A stretch of DNA of 64,000 bases, taken from positions 2,790,001 to 2,854,000 of the forward strand of contig OZ241377.1 in assembly GCA_965200615.1 (NCBI GenBank), read 5' to 3'. Under the pieces are notes generated by a model. It was not told where the DNA came from and did not search any database. It was given only the letters and a program-made list of their open reading frames with translations. This DNA comes from Bin5 sp965200615. Its GTDB lineage: Bacteria > Chloroflexota > Anaerolineae > Caldilineales > Caldilineaceae. This document shows positions 35,240-44,356 of this stretch, in pieces (position 1 is the first letter of the stretch; each line of letters opens with the position of its first letter). The translations under genes were made by a program, and so were the position numbers.

Positions 35240-36289
35240 CTACTCGGTGGGCCACCCATCCGGGATCTCATTGGCCGCAAGTGCTTCCTCAATCGCCGCC
35301 GCAGCTTCGTCGGTCACCCATCCGCTCCAAATGTCCGACTTGCTGTTCAGCCACCACAGTGCAGCATCATTACTCGTGGCGTCACTGTTCGCATTCTGCC
35401 AGCGCGCAACCTCTTTATAGACTTCAATATTGAAGTCCCACGCCCTCAGCATCTCGACAACGTCCGGAGCGCCGTCAACCATGTCCGGATGGGCCGCAAT
35501 CAGAATATCCGCGTCTTCGTAGGCACAAGCTTTGTTCGCTGCCCAGCATTCGTCACTGTAAGCCGGCTCTTCCAACCTTACCAGGTCCAGGATGAGGGCC
35601 GGATCATTGGTGCCCCACTGATAGCCGATCCATGGCTCCTGTTTCTCATAGGCCCCATAGAGGTCGGCATTCAGCGCCGCGCCGTCACCAGGATTCACAA
35701 TATGAACATGATCTTCCAGTTCGTAACCAATGACTTGAGCGGCATTTACTTCCTCACACGACCAGCCGATAACGCAGGAGACAAGCCGCACCTTGCCCCC
35801 GGTCTCGGCAGTCGCAAACAACTCCTTAAACCGCTCGTCCTTCAGGTCATCCACACTGTCCAACTCAGGATACTGCTCCTGCAGATACTTGGGAATGACA
35901 AATGCCGACTGCCAGTCCTTGCCCAGGCTCGCGCCAAGCTCAACGACCTCCTCGTTGCCCAGAGCTTCATACCAGGCCTCATCCTGGTTGGGCAGCCAGA
36001 TTTCCAGGGTCACATGAGTATCTCCATTGCGCAAGCCCTGGAACAAAGGCAACGTTGAGCCAAATACAACGTCAGTGGAATAGCCGTAGCCCTTTTCTAC
36101 AATATACTGAGCGATGCGGTTCTGGATCTGTGCGCTGCTCCAGTTCAAGTCGCTGAATATAATTGTATCAATCGAGGCTGCCGGAGCAGCTGTTTCCCCG
36201 CTTGGCGCGCTCTGATCAGCTGGCACACACGCTCCGGCGACGAAGATGATAATCAGAGACAGTAAAAGCAATCGATATTGGACACGCAT
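35240..36289 (-). CDS. proX: Glycine betaine/proline-type ABC substrate-binding lipoprotein
   Basis: A 349-residue binding protein of the OpuAC/ProX type. It has a lipoprotein signal (LLLLSLIIIFVAGAC, Cys21), an acidic linker, and the binding domain with aromatic-rich LEIWLPNQDEAWY and GYQWGTNDPA segments that form the betaine cage in known members. It works with ProW (38492-39664) and ProV (39680-40894), but an IS5 element and a decayed second proX lie between. A terminator follows directly. A second, frameshifted copy with very similar sequence shows that the locus once had two binding proteins. Confidence 0.9.
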   Translation of the reverse strand: MRVQYRLLLLSLIIIFVAGACVPADQSAPSGETAAPAASIDTIIFSDLNWSSAQIQNRIAQYIVEKGYGYSTDVVFGSTLPLFQGLRNGDTHVTLEIWLPNQDEAWYEALGNEEVVELGASLGKDWQSAFVIPKYLQEQYPELDSVDDLKDERFKELFATAETGGKVRLVSCVIGWSCEEVNAAQVIGYELEDHVHIVNPGDGAALNADLYGAYEKQEPWIGYQWGTNDPALILDLVRLEEPAYSDECWAANKACAYEDADILIAAHPDMVDGAPDVVEMLRAWDFNIEVYKEVARWQNANSDATSNDAALWWLNSKSDIWSGWVTDEAAAAIEEALAANEIPDGWPTE

Positions 36290-36513
36290 GGTTCCCTCCT
36301 AAGGGGGTATGGTTGAAGAAAGGCCAGCATCTGGGGCAAGCATTCTCAAAAGGCGTGCAGTCAAGTACGGGGTCTGACCTGGCGTCCTCTGTCCTTCAGC
36401 CTGAGAAAGACCACAATTGGTCCTCGTATCATGGATCTTCCCCTAACTGGAGACGGACTGACTCTCCCGCCCGTGCCCTTCGGCCTTCAATCTGGCTGAA
36501 TTTTTGCCTCTTA

Positions 36514-37381
36514 GAGGCTGTTTGAAAAGTAAAGGCTGTCGGCCAAATTGTGGTATACGTAGTCTCTGTGAAAACAAAACGATACCCAACAGATTTGACT
36601 GACAGCCAGTGGCTTATTATCCAGCATCTGATTCCCGCAGCCAAACCGGGCGGGCGACCACGCAGCCTGGATATGCGTCTGGTGGTTGATGCCATTCTCT
36701 ACCTGACTGTGGGTGGCATCCAGTGGCGGATGCTGCCGAGTGATTTTCCGCCGTGGCAGAGGGCAGAGTGTTTACACCTACTTCAGGCAGTGGCGGGACG
36801 ATGGCGCCTGGCGCAGGTTGCATGACACGCTCAGAGTGCGGGTTCGTCATCGAAGCGGACGACACAAGCATCCAACGGCTGGCAGTATCGATAGTCAGAC
36901 AGTCAAGACTGGCCATACACCGGCAGGTGTGCGAGGCTACGATGGCGGTAAACGCATCACGGGACGGAAACGGCATCTTCTTGTCGATACGCTGGGACTC
37001 ACATTGGCCGTCCTGGTCACTGCTGCCGACCTGCCTGACCGCGATGGGGCACGGCAACTGCTCAGACGAGGCTGCGGTTTCGGCCAGAAACTGCGTCTTA
37101 TCTGGGTTGACGGCGCCTATCGCGGCTCTTTGCAGAGATGGGTTGCGCAGCGTTTTCGCTTCCGCCTTCAACCTGTCCTCCGCCCGCAAGAACAAAAAGG
37201 TTTCTCCGTATTGCCCCGTCGTTGGGTGGTGGAGCGCACCTTCGCTTGGCTTGGCCTCAATCGTCGCCTCTGTAAAGACTATGAACGACTGCCCGAAAGC
37301 AGTGTCGCCTTTATCCATATCGCTATGATTCGTCTCATGGTACGCCGCCTGGCACCCAATTGACCCTTTTCAAACAGCTTC
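36514..37381 (+). mobile_element. IS5-family insertion sequence
   Basis: An 868-bp element with 16-bp terminal inverted repeats (GAGGCTGTTTGAAAAG on the left, GAAGCTGTTTGAAAAG on the right, one mismatch) and flanking TTA duplications (36511-36513, 37382-37384). It contains one transposase gene broken by a short duplication. It separates the intact proX from the rest of the proVW operon. Confidence 0.85.
36568..37363 (+). pseudogene. IS5-family transposase, frameshifted by a 7-bp duplication
   Basis: The N-terminal part (KTKRYPTDLTDSQWLII ... IQWRMLPSDFPPWQ) and the C-terminal DDE part (IDSQTVKTG, WVDGAYRG, VVERTFAWLGLNRRLCKDYE) lie in different frames. The break sits on a tandem repeat GGCAGAG-GGCAGAG at 36755-36768. 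Removing one unit restores PPWQSVYTYFRQWRDDG and a 262-residue transposase. Some IS5 subgroups use programmed frameshifting, but the exact duplication makes a mutation more likely. The copy is probably inactive unless supplied in trans. Confidence 0.8.
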
Positions 37382-37384
37382 TTA

Positions 37385-37689
37385 GCCTTTCCTTAAGTTT
37401 GCACCCACCCAGGCGACTCCAAGCGAAAAAGTAACTGCAAATTCAGACCAGTCAGTCTTGTCGAAGAACACCTTGCAGGTACCTTACCGGCTCGAATGTC
37501 CCGAATGGGGCGGAATCTTTTTTTCCGCGGCCCTATGTTATCAGGTTATGGATTGATGGTCAAATCAAAACCTCCAAGAACCTGTGCGGGTTTTTTCCCA
37601 GTCCAAATGATCTGTAGGCCTCACTTGGCCATGCTGGCCCAAATCCTGATCAAGTGGAGAAGGTCAACCTGGCCAGTCAACTTTCGTGC
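37385..37689. other. Intergenic remnant between IS5 element and proX pseudogene
   Basis: About 300 bp with no recognisable gene; likely decayed 3' end of the second proX and its downstream region. No repeat or terminator was identified. Confidence 0.4.
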
Positions 37690-38461
37690 CCGATCGACAG
37701 CCAGCTACATGCCATCGCATCATTTGAACTTGCATCGCTGTTCTCTTCCAGCCAGGCCGCGACTTCGCGATACAAGCCGATACGGAAGCCGCACGCACGA
37801 AGCATATCGATAACATCCGGCGCAGCCCCGAGCAGGTCGGGATGGACCGCGATCACAATCGTAGCGTCTTCGTAGGCGCAGGTCTTGGTCGTTGACCAGC
37901 ATTCGTCGTTGTGTGCCGGCTCCTCGAGCCGGATAAGGTCCAAAACAATGCCGCGTCATTGGCCCCCCACTGGTAGCTAAGCCAGGGTTCACCTTTTGCG
38001 TAAGCGCCGAACAGATCAACGTTAAGCGCCGCGCCGTCTCCCGGGTTGATGATATGCGCATGGTCTTCCAGGCCGTAACCCTCGCTCTGAGCGGCGTTTA
38101 CCGCCTCACACGCCCATCCATCACACACGAGACAGGCGGCCTTGCCGCCCCGCCTCCGGGGTCGCAAACAGCGCCTTGAACCGCTCATCCTTCAGGTCTT
38201 CGACGCTGTCCAGGTCTGGATACTGCTCTTGGAGATACGCAGGAGGAATGACGAAAGCCGACTGCCCAGTCATTTCCCAAGCTCTTGCCGATCTCAACCA
38301 TCTTTCCGTTGGCCTCTGCTTCATACCACGCCTCGATCTGGTTGGGCAGCCAGATTTCCAGACTTACCTGAATATCTCCCCTGCGTAAGCCCTGGAACAA
38401 CGGCAAAGTCGCACCGAAAACGACATCGGTGGGAATGCCATACCCCTTTTCAACTATGTAA
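37690..38461 (-). pseudogene. Decayed second proX (betaine-binding protein)
   Basis: Four fragments in order, in different frames, match the intact proX. They are YIVEKGYGIPTDVVFGATLPLF (from 38461), SAFVIPPAYLQEQYPDLDSVED, EAVNAAQSEGYGLEDHAHIINPG and ECWSTTKTCAYEDATIVIAVHP. At least three frameshifts separate them, and the signal peptide and first approximately 45 mature residues are absent. It begins directly after proW, where a proX is normally found, so it is the ancestral copy; the intact proX lies beyond the IS5 element. Confidence 0.85.
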
Positions 38462-38491
38462 GGGAGACGGTCAACCCCTATGGAGGTATAC

Positions 38492-39664
38492 CTACCCCGC
38501 ACTCCGCCGGTCCTGCTGCTCCTGCGCCACCGACTGCGTCAACCGGTCTATGATGATCGCCAGGAACACAATCGCCAACCCCGCGATAGCGCCGTTACCC
38601 GGCTGGTTCTTCTGCAGCGCGCGCAGCACATTGTCACCCAGCCCGCCCGCCGCAACCATACTCGCAATCGTCACCATCGCCAGCGCCATCATCGTCGTCT
38701 GGTTAATCCCAGCCATGATCGTCGGCAGCGCCATCGGAATCTGCACCTTCATGAGCAGTTGAAATGGCGTCGTCCCGAACGCATGCGCCGCCTCCACCGC
38801 CTCCGCCGAAACCTGCCGGATCCCCAGGTTCGTCAGCCGGATCACCGGCGGTACCGCGTAGATCAAGGTGGCGAAGATTCCAGCAGGCTTTCCCAGGCCG
38901 AAAAAGAGAAGGCCCGGTAGCAGATAAACGAAACTGGGCATCGTCTGCATCCCGTCCAGAATCGGGCGCATCAGATTGTCCGCCACGCGGTTGCGCGCCG
39001 CCAGTACGCCCAGGGGCAAGCCCACGCCTACTGAAATGACGACAGCCACCACCATCAGCGCAATCGTATCAATCGTGTTTTCCCACAGATCCATGAATCC
39101 AACGAACAACAGCGCGAACAAAGTGAATCCCACCATCCTCCAGCGTCCTACCGCAAAAGAGAGGACTGCAAACGCCACCACGACGGTCGGCCAGGGAATC
39201 CACTTCAACACGTCCTCAATTGTTACCAGCGCATAAGCAACCACGCTGCTCAGACCGTCAAACAGCCAGCTTATCTCTACCGTCAACCAGTCGACAGCCT
39301 CGTCTATGGCGCCGCTGATAACCTCCCTCAACGAGTTCTCCAGGACAAGTGTACCGCCGTTGTCAGTCTCGACCTCAGTCCGGGAAACTGTGGTCGGGAA
39401 CTCCATTTCCGGGCCCCCGATGAAGAAGGAGGCAATTAGCACAACCAAGACCAGCCCCCAGGCGGCCAGCCAAAAATGACGAGGAAGCCCGGCCGCCTTG
39501 CTGCGCGGCACATGCGACTCCTCGGGCGGCATCTCTCTCCTGCCCGCCTCGCGTGGCGGGAGATCGAGTTCCGCACCATCGATCCTCAGTATGGCATCCA
39601 TGCCAACTGGCTTCACAGACGGCTCAATGCCCGTCTGCTGGCTGTTAATGTTAATCTGGCTCAT
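38492..39664 (-). CDS. proW: Glycine betaine/proline ABC transporter permease
   Basis: A 390-residue inner-membrane protein with the ProW/OpuAB core: helices from FWLAAWGLVLVVLIASFF through VVAYALVTI, VVVAFAVLSFAVG and MVVAVVISVGVGLPLGVLAARN. The EAA-type ATPase-contact loop EAAHAFGTTPFQLLMKVQIPMALPTIMAG comes before the last helices. The roughly 80-residue N-terminal cytoplasmic extension is long for the family. It starts 15 bases after proV and is part of the same minus-strand operon. It should import betaine or a related osmolyte. Confidence 0.92.
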   Translation of the reverse strand: MSQININSQQTGIEPSVKPVGMDAILRIDGAELDLPPREAGRREMPPEESHVPRSKAAGLPRHFWLAAWGLVLVVLIASFFIGGPEMEFPTTVSRTEVETDNGGTLVLENSLREVISGAIDEAVDWLTVEISWLFDGLSSVVAYALVTIEDVLKWIPWPTVVVAFAVLSFAVGRWRMVGFTLFALLFVGFMDLWENTIDTIALMVVAVVISVGVGLPLGVLAARNRVADNLMRPILDGMQTMPSFVYLLPGLLFFGLGKPAGIFATLIYAVPPVIRLTNLGIRQVSAEAVEAAHAFGTTPFQLLMKVQIPMALPTIMAGINQTTMMALAMVTIASMVAAGGLGDNVLRALQKNQPGNGAIAGLAIVFLAIIIDRLTQSVAQEQQDRRSAG

Positions 39665-39679
39665 GTCAAAAGCTCCTCT

Positions 39680-40894
39680 CTAGACCGCCAACCCACCGTC
39701 GGGAAGCTCATCGACCATTCCAGCCAATAGGGCGCGCCGGTGTATCTCCCCCAGCAGCCGCCCCTCGTCGTCCACCACCGCGATGAAGTGTTCCGTTTCC
39801 GCCGCCAGAGGAATGATTTTCTCAATAAAAGTCGCCGGGCTGGTGGTCGCCAAACCCTCCGTCTGCGCCGCTTCCAGGACCCCGATGCGCTGGTTCTCCA
39901 GATCTGTAATCCGGTCCTGGGTAAGAATTCCCTTGAGGATATTGCCATCCCCGACCACATAGGCCGCTTCCGCGTTGTTGTTCCGCATGGCAGACAGCGC
40001 AGCGCGGGCGTCCTGACCTTCGTGAATGACGACGTCCGGCTCCCGCATAATCGACCCCGCCCGGATCACCTTGGCGCGCGACACATCCTGCACGAACTCG
40101 GATACATAGTCGTTGGCCGGTCGCGTGACGATCTCCTCCGGAGTGCCTTCCTGCACGATGACGCCGTCGCGCATGATTGCGATGCGGTCGCCCAGCTTGA
40201 GCGCCTCATCCAGATCGTGCGTGATGAAAATGATCGTCTTCTGGAGCTCTGCTTGAAGGGTGACTAGCTCGTCCTGCATCTCCCTGCGAATGAGAGGGTC
40301 AAGTCCACTGAACGGCTCGTCCATGATCAGCACTTCCGGGTCGACCGCCAGCGCCCTAGCCAGCCCCACCCGCTGCTGCATCCCCCCGCTCATCTCACTC
40401 GGAGAGTAGTATTCCCAACCCCTCAGCCCCACGGTCTCAATCGCTTCTGCCGCCACCCTGTAGCGGCTGTCCCTGTCCATGCCCTGTACTTCAAGACCGT
40501 ACGCCACATTGTCTAACACCCGACGGTGAGGAAGAAGCGCGTAATTCTGAAACACCATCGCAATCTTGTCGCGCCGGAACTGCCGCAAGTCCTCCGCCGA
40601 GTACCTGCAAATGTCTTGACCGTCAAACCGGATCTGCCCCTCCGTCGCCTCGATCAGTCTGATCAGACAGCGCGCCAGCGTCGACTTCCCGCTGCCGGAC
40701 AGCCCCATTACCACGAAAGTCTGCCCTCTGGTTACGCTGAAGGACAGGTCCCGCAGCCCCACCACAAGGCCGAGTTCATCCTGAATCTCGTCGCGGCTCT
40801 TGGATGCGTGCTCCTGCTGCAGCGCGCGCTCCGGCCTGCTGCCAAATACCTTCCACAAGCCGCTGACCTCAATGTGATAGGTTGCTTGACTCAT
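39680..40894 (-). CDS. proV: Glycine betaine/proline ABC transporter ATP-binding protein
   Basis: A 404-residue ATPase with Walker A GLSGSGKST (64-72), signature MSGGMQQRV (168-176) and Walker B VLIMDE (188-193), followed by two CBS-like repeats (about 275-400). In characterised ProV/OpuA proteins the CBS repeats sense ionic strength, so osmotic gating is likely. ATG 40894 (AGGCG upstream) is chosen; the frame is open to 41002. It is the first gene of the proV-proW-(proX) operon. Confidence 0.92.
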   Translation of the reverse strand: MSQATYHIEVSGLWKVFGSRPERALQQEHASKSRDEIQDELGLVVGLRDLSFSVTRGQTFVVMGLSGSGKSTLARCLIRLIEATEGQIRFDGQDICRYSAEDLRQFRRDKIAMVFQNYALLPHRRVLDNVAYGLEVQGMDRDSRYRVAAEAIETVGLRGWEYYSPSEMSGGMQQRVGLARALAVDPEVLIMDEPFSGLDPLIRREMQDELVTLQAELQKTIIFITHDLDEALKLGDRIAIMRDGVIVQEGTPEEIVTRPANDYVSEFVQDVSRAKVIRAGSIMREPDVVIHEGQDARAALSAMRNNNAEAAYVVGDGNILKGILTQDRITDLENQRIGVLEAAQTEGLATTSPATFIEKIIPLAAETEHFIAVVDDEGRLLGEIHRRALLAGMVDELPDGGLAV

Positions 40895-41047
40895 TTTTTC
40901 GCCTGAAATGATTTCGTTTAAAGACTCATTGACTCTTACCTGACAAAACCTGATCTCAGGAAAACGCGATGAACTTCTCTGTCTAACCTTCAATAATATC
41001 ATGCTGCTAACAAGCGTTCAAATCAGTCCCGGTGGGCGCGGACCTCC

Positions 41048-42229
41048 TTAAAGACTTTCAAGCAACGCCCTGTCCACCTCGATGCCAAATCCAGGCGCCT
41101 CACTGGGAACAAGATAACCGTCTTCAATAACCGCCGTCCCAGGCAGCGAAACCATCTCCGCCAGCGGCACGCCAGGCGGCGAAACACCACCGGACCGCTC
41201 ACCCCACGTAATCGCAGGCATGGCGAACGCCAAGTGCTGCCCATAAGGATAATTCATGCCCCCATGCGGAATCACCTCAAGCCCTGCCCCCTCCGCAATA
41301 TGACAGATGCGCAAACACGCAGATATCCCACCCACCCACAGCGGGTCCGGCTGCCATATGTCCACCGGACGATCGTTGGCCGCCCGCGCAAAACTCTGCG
41401 GCAGATACCAGTGCTCACCCGTGGCCAGTGTCTGCCACGGCAGCCGCTGCCGCACCTGTGCAAATCCCTCCGTGTCATCCGGCAACAGAAAGTCCTCAAT
41501 CCATCTGAGGCGATAGGGCCGCAACCTCTCCGCCAGCCGCACCGTATAGTCCACGTCCAGCGCCATCCAGCAGTCCAGCATCAACGCCGCGTCGGGCCCA
41601 ATCAGCTCACGGGCGCCCGCTACCAACGCCTCTGCCTTACCGAGACCCGCCTCACCGTCTGCCGGTCCATAGGGAAACGGCAGTTTCATCGCCTGAAACC
41701 CGAGTTCCATGTACCACGCGGCTTCAAAACCGGTGGCGTAACAGAAGATCCTCTCCTTCTGCGGGCCGCCCAGCAGCTCATAGACCGGACGCTCCAGCAC
41801 CTTCCCCTTCAAGTCCCACAACGCCAAATCAACCGCGCTGATGGCATAGCTGGCCAGCCCCTGGCTTCCGTACGGCGAGGCCAGCCGCGACATCAGGTCG
41901 AAGATCTTCTCTGTCGCCATACAGTTCTCGCCAACGATGTGCGGGGCGAAATGATCGTTGATGATTCTGCACACAGGCCCCGCGAACGACGAGACGCCCA
42001 GCCCAAAGGTCCCGTCCTCGGCCGTAACCACGCACACCGTGGTCTTCCACTTGGCGGACCACGACGATCTCCGCGTCTTGAATTTCGGATAACGCCCCAT
42101 CGGGCTCGACGGCTCCAACCCATCCCACACATAGGACGGCCTGGGCGCGCTATCCTCATCCCTTCGTCTCCGGCCGGGATTCAAAGCATCCAGATCTTTT
42201 TCAACGGCCTTGACTTCTGTAATCTTCAC
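41048..42229 (-). CDS. Enolase-superfamily dehydratase, L-rhamnonate dehydratase-like
   Basis: A 393-residue member of the mandelate racemase subgroup. Metal ligands appear as D219 (MLDCWM), E245 (WIEDF) and E272 (TGEHW), and the catalytic histidine as H322 (IPHGG). MGRYPKFKTRRSSW near the N-terminus and PGFGIEVDR at the C-terminus follow L-rhamnonate dehydratase closely. That enzyme converts L-rhamnonate to 2-keto-3-deoxy-L-rhamnonate. The start is taken as GTG 42229 (VKITEVKAVEKDL); upstream frame to 42385 looks non-coding. The HpcH/HpaI aldolase at 34-35 kb could act on the product (inference). Confidence 0.82.
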   Translation of the reverse strand: MKITEVKAVEKDLDALNPGRRRRDEDSAPRPSYVWDGLEPSSPMGRYPKFKTRRSSWSAKWKTTVCVVTAEDGTFGLGVSSFAGPVCRIINDHFAPHIVGENCMATEKIFDLMSRLASPYGSQGLASYAISAVDLALWDLKGKVLERPVYELLGGPQKERIFCYATGFEAAWYMELGFQAMKLPFPYGPADGEAGLGKAEALVAGARELIGPDAALMLDCWMALDVDYTVRLAERLRPYRLRWIEDFLLPDDTEGFAQVRQRLPWQTLATGEHWYLPQSFARAANDRPVDIWQPDPLWVGGISACLRICHIAEGAGLEVIPHGGMNYPYGQHLAFAMPAITWGERSGGVSPPGVPLAEMVSLPGTAVIEDGYLVPSEAPGFGIEVDRALLESL

Positions 42230-42389
42230 CTGATTTCTTTTTTCCTGGTAAGACCCACTATGTTTCTCTGGGAGACTTAGAGGCCGACTTGGCAGACCTC
42301 GCCCATAGGATTCAACACTTTCTGCTGCAATGCTTCGGTTGTGCTCTTGCCTACAAGCGGCTTCCCCTATATTTTCTGGCTGCAACCGA

Positions 42390-43238
42390 TTAGTAGCTTA
42401 TTTGGAGCAGGGTGTCGCCACCAATTTTTGATTCCAGACTTGCAATGAGTAGAGGTAGTTCGATATTTGGGTCTGCCTTTAAGCCCAGGCATTCAGCAAT
42501 ACCATCTGCATCTGTACTCAATCGTGACTGCATGTTCAGGTGAAAATTGTTGCCTGTCCGTTTTTCGAGAGAATAGATGTGAAAGTGAGCTGAGTCGCCA
42601 AGTCGTGCGTTCTCAATGTGATCAAATCGAAATTCGCGTCTCATATAGGAGAGAAAATGGTCTTGAATCACCAAGACCAAGTGTTTGCTAAGGCTTTCCA
42701 ACGTCATTATTTTGTGATTCATCTGAACCAAAGCCGTCTTGGCCGTCATTTTCCAATTCATGCCATAGGGGCGCCTATCTTCTGCATCATATTCTTCAAC
42801 CAAGGCCTTATTCGACAGGAATTGCTGCCGTATAGGCCAAACAGTCCCGGTTGTATCAAGAGTCTGTAATTCGATTGCAACAAAGTCTACGATCTTGTCA
42901 TTTCGCGTTGACACCAGAAAGAAATCGATCGAGCCTCCCGGAATCGCGACCTCCCGCACTACGTGTAGCTCATTCCCTGGCTCATGCAATGTGAGAAGAT
43001 GTAGGCAATCCAGAAAAATCTGTTTGCGTTCCAAGAGTCTGTTTGGACAAATCATGACTCCAAGGCTGTCACGGCCATGGGATACACTGCAAGTCCCAAT
43101 CGTCACATCCGGCTGGCTCTTTCTGATTTTCGAACAACGACTGCCAATGAAAGGGCAGTGTTGTAAATTGACAATACACTCCCAGTTCGTATCTTCACTG
43201 AGAGTCGAAGAACCGTATAGCTCCAAGACCTGCTTCAC
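42390..43238 (-). CDS. NotI-family type II restriction endonuclease
   Basis: A 282-residue protein with the NotI-type cysteine set C28, C35, C50 and C64 (CPFIGSRC...KSQPDVTIGTCSV...ICPNR), which in NotI holds an iron atom. A PD-(D/E)XK-variant core of D105 (SIDFFL) and E123-x-Q125 (AIELQ) corresponds to the D, E and Q active site reported for NotI. It probably recognises a GC-rich site, but the exact sequence cannot be read. It overlaps the methyltransferase gene by 4 bp (ATGA), so the two are translationally coupled. The region is AT-richer than its neighbours. Confidence 0.82.
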   Translation of the reverse strand: MKQVLELYGSSTLSEDTNWECIVNLQHCPFIGSRCSKIRKSQPDVTIGTCSVSHGRDSLGVMICPNRLLERKQIFLDCLHLLTLHEPGNELHVVREVAIPGGSIDFFLVSTRNDKIVDFVAIELQTLDTTGTVWPIRQQFLSNKALVEEYDAEDRRPYGMNWKMTAKTALVQMNHKIMTLESLSKHLVLVIQDHFLSYMRREFRFDHIENARLGDSAHFHIYSLEKRTGNNFHLNMQSRLSTDADGIAECLGLKADPNIELPLLIASLESKIGGDTLLQISY

Positions 43239-44296
43239 AATAACCTCATGCAGCGAATTTCAGCCATCTCAATGTACTCTTCGGAGATGTCAATCCCTAT
43301 TGATTTTCTTCCTAACGTGCGAGCAACCAAGGAGGTTGTACCCGTCCCGCAAAATGGATCAAGAACTATGCCTCCAAGAGGACAAGTAGCTAGGATTGGG
43401 ATTCTGCACAAATCCTCTGGAAAGGGTGCGAAGTGCTTTGTTCGCTTCTGCGTGTCTTCCGGCAAAATGTCCCAGACATCGCCCGGTTTGCTGCCTTTAG
43501 GATGGTATTTAAGAAAATAGAAACCCTTTGAAGCCAACTCCCGCGCTCGACCTGACACCCGTCCGGCGTCTGAGTGAGTCGTTCTCTGCTGACCACGTAT
43601 TATCATCCTGAAATCGGAGATTTCGCCCATTTTGATAGAGCAAATCATTTCGTCAAGTTTCTTTCTCGCCGCCCTCTTTTCATCTGCCGTCAACTCTGTG
43701 GAAAGTTCGATCTGACGTTTGTAACGTACACCTGTTACCCCGGAAGCAGACACGACTGCACCGTTAGTGATTCGGGCCTTTTGGGGTGTAGAGCGAATTG
43801 CATCTACATCATAAAAGTATCCTCGTCGCCGCTTTACAAAGTGAAATACATTTTCGTGAACATTTCTCAAACGATCGTTCGTATTATCCAACCCACCTTT
43901 CACCTTGTGCCAGATTACACTATTTCGCAATATCCACCCCTGTTCTTCGATAAGGGCGAGAGCTAAACGCCAAGGTATGCCGACCAGCCCCTTGTTCTCA
44001 TAGCTGTCCCCAATGTTAAGCCAAAATGATCCTGTCGGCTTGAGTACTCGCTGAACCTCCTGACAGATTTTTGACAGGTTTTCGACGTACTCAAGGGGCG
44101 AATCCTCAAGACCAATTCCTCCGGCGTGATAATGACGCTGGCCCCAATACGGCGGGCTTGTCATACAGAAATCGATGGACATGGCAGGAATTGCACGCAG
44201 TATGTCCAATGAATCCGCGCAAATGAACATCGGCTCACTCGTCTTCGAACTCGAATATCGCATGAATTCGGGACCGTAATCAGCCTCAACAATCAT
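43235..44296 (-). CDS. Site-specific DNA methyltransferase (beta class, N4-cytosine or N6-adenine)
   Basis: A 353-residue methyltransferase with the catalytic motif TSPPYW at 46-51 near the N-terminus and the SAM motif DPFCGTG at 313-319 near the C-terminus, the order of the beta class. TSPPY is common in N4-cytosine enzymes, so that is the better guess. The middle part (LNIGDSYENKGLVGIPWRLALALIEEQGWILRNSVIWHKVKG) is typical. It is first in a two-gene minus-strand operon with the NotI-type nuclease and should protect its site. Confidence 0.88.
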   Translation of the reverse strand: MIVEADYGPEFMRYSSSKTSEPMFICADSLDILRAIPAMSIDFCMTSPPYWGQRHYHAGGIGLEDSPLEYVENLSKICQEVQRVLKPTGSFWLNIGDSYENKGLVGIPWRLALALIEEQGWILRNSVIWHKVKGGLDNTNDRLRNVHENVFHFVKRRRGYFYDVDAIRSTPQKARITNGAVVSASGVTGVRYKRQIELSTELTADEKRAARKKLDEMICSIKMGEISDFRMIIRGQQRTTHSDAGRVSGRARELASKGFYFLKYHPKGSKPGDVWDILPEDTQKRTKHFAPFPEDLCRIPILATCPLGGIVLDPFCGTGTTSLVARTLGRKSIGIDISEEYIEMAEIRCMRLL

Positions 44297-44356
44297 CTGT
44301 TAATTCCTATAAAAGTAGTCGGGATCTCAAAGTAGTAGAGTCGCATGTCCGTCGCA

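Noticed and set aside
36568..37363. Programmed frameshift in the IS5 transposase
   Set aside because: The frames are separated by an exact 7-bp tandem duplication with no slippery heptamer at the join, so a mutation is the simpler explanation.
41234..42280. Open frame of 348 codons on the plus strand opposite the rhamnonate dehydratase-like gene
   Set aside because: It lacks a recognisable domain and ribosome-binding site and is rich in Arg, Pro and His, as expected of a shadow of a GC-rich gene.
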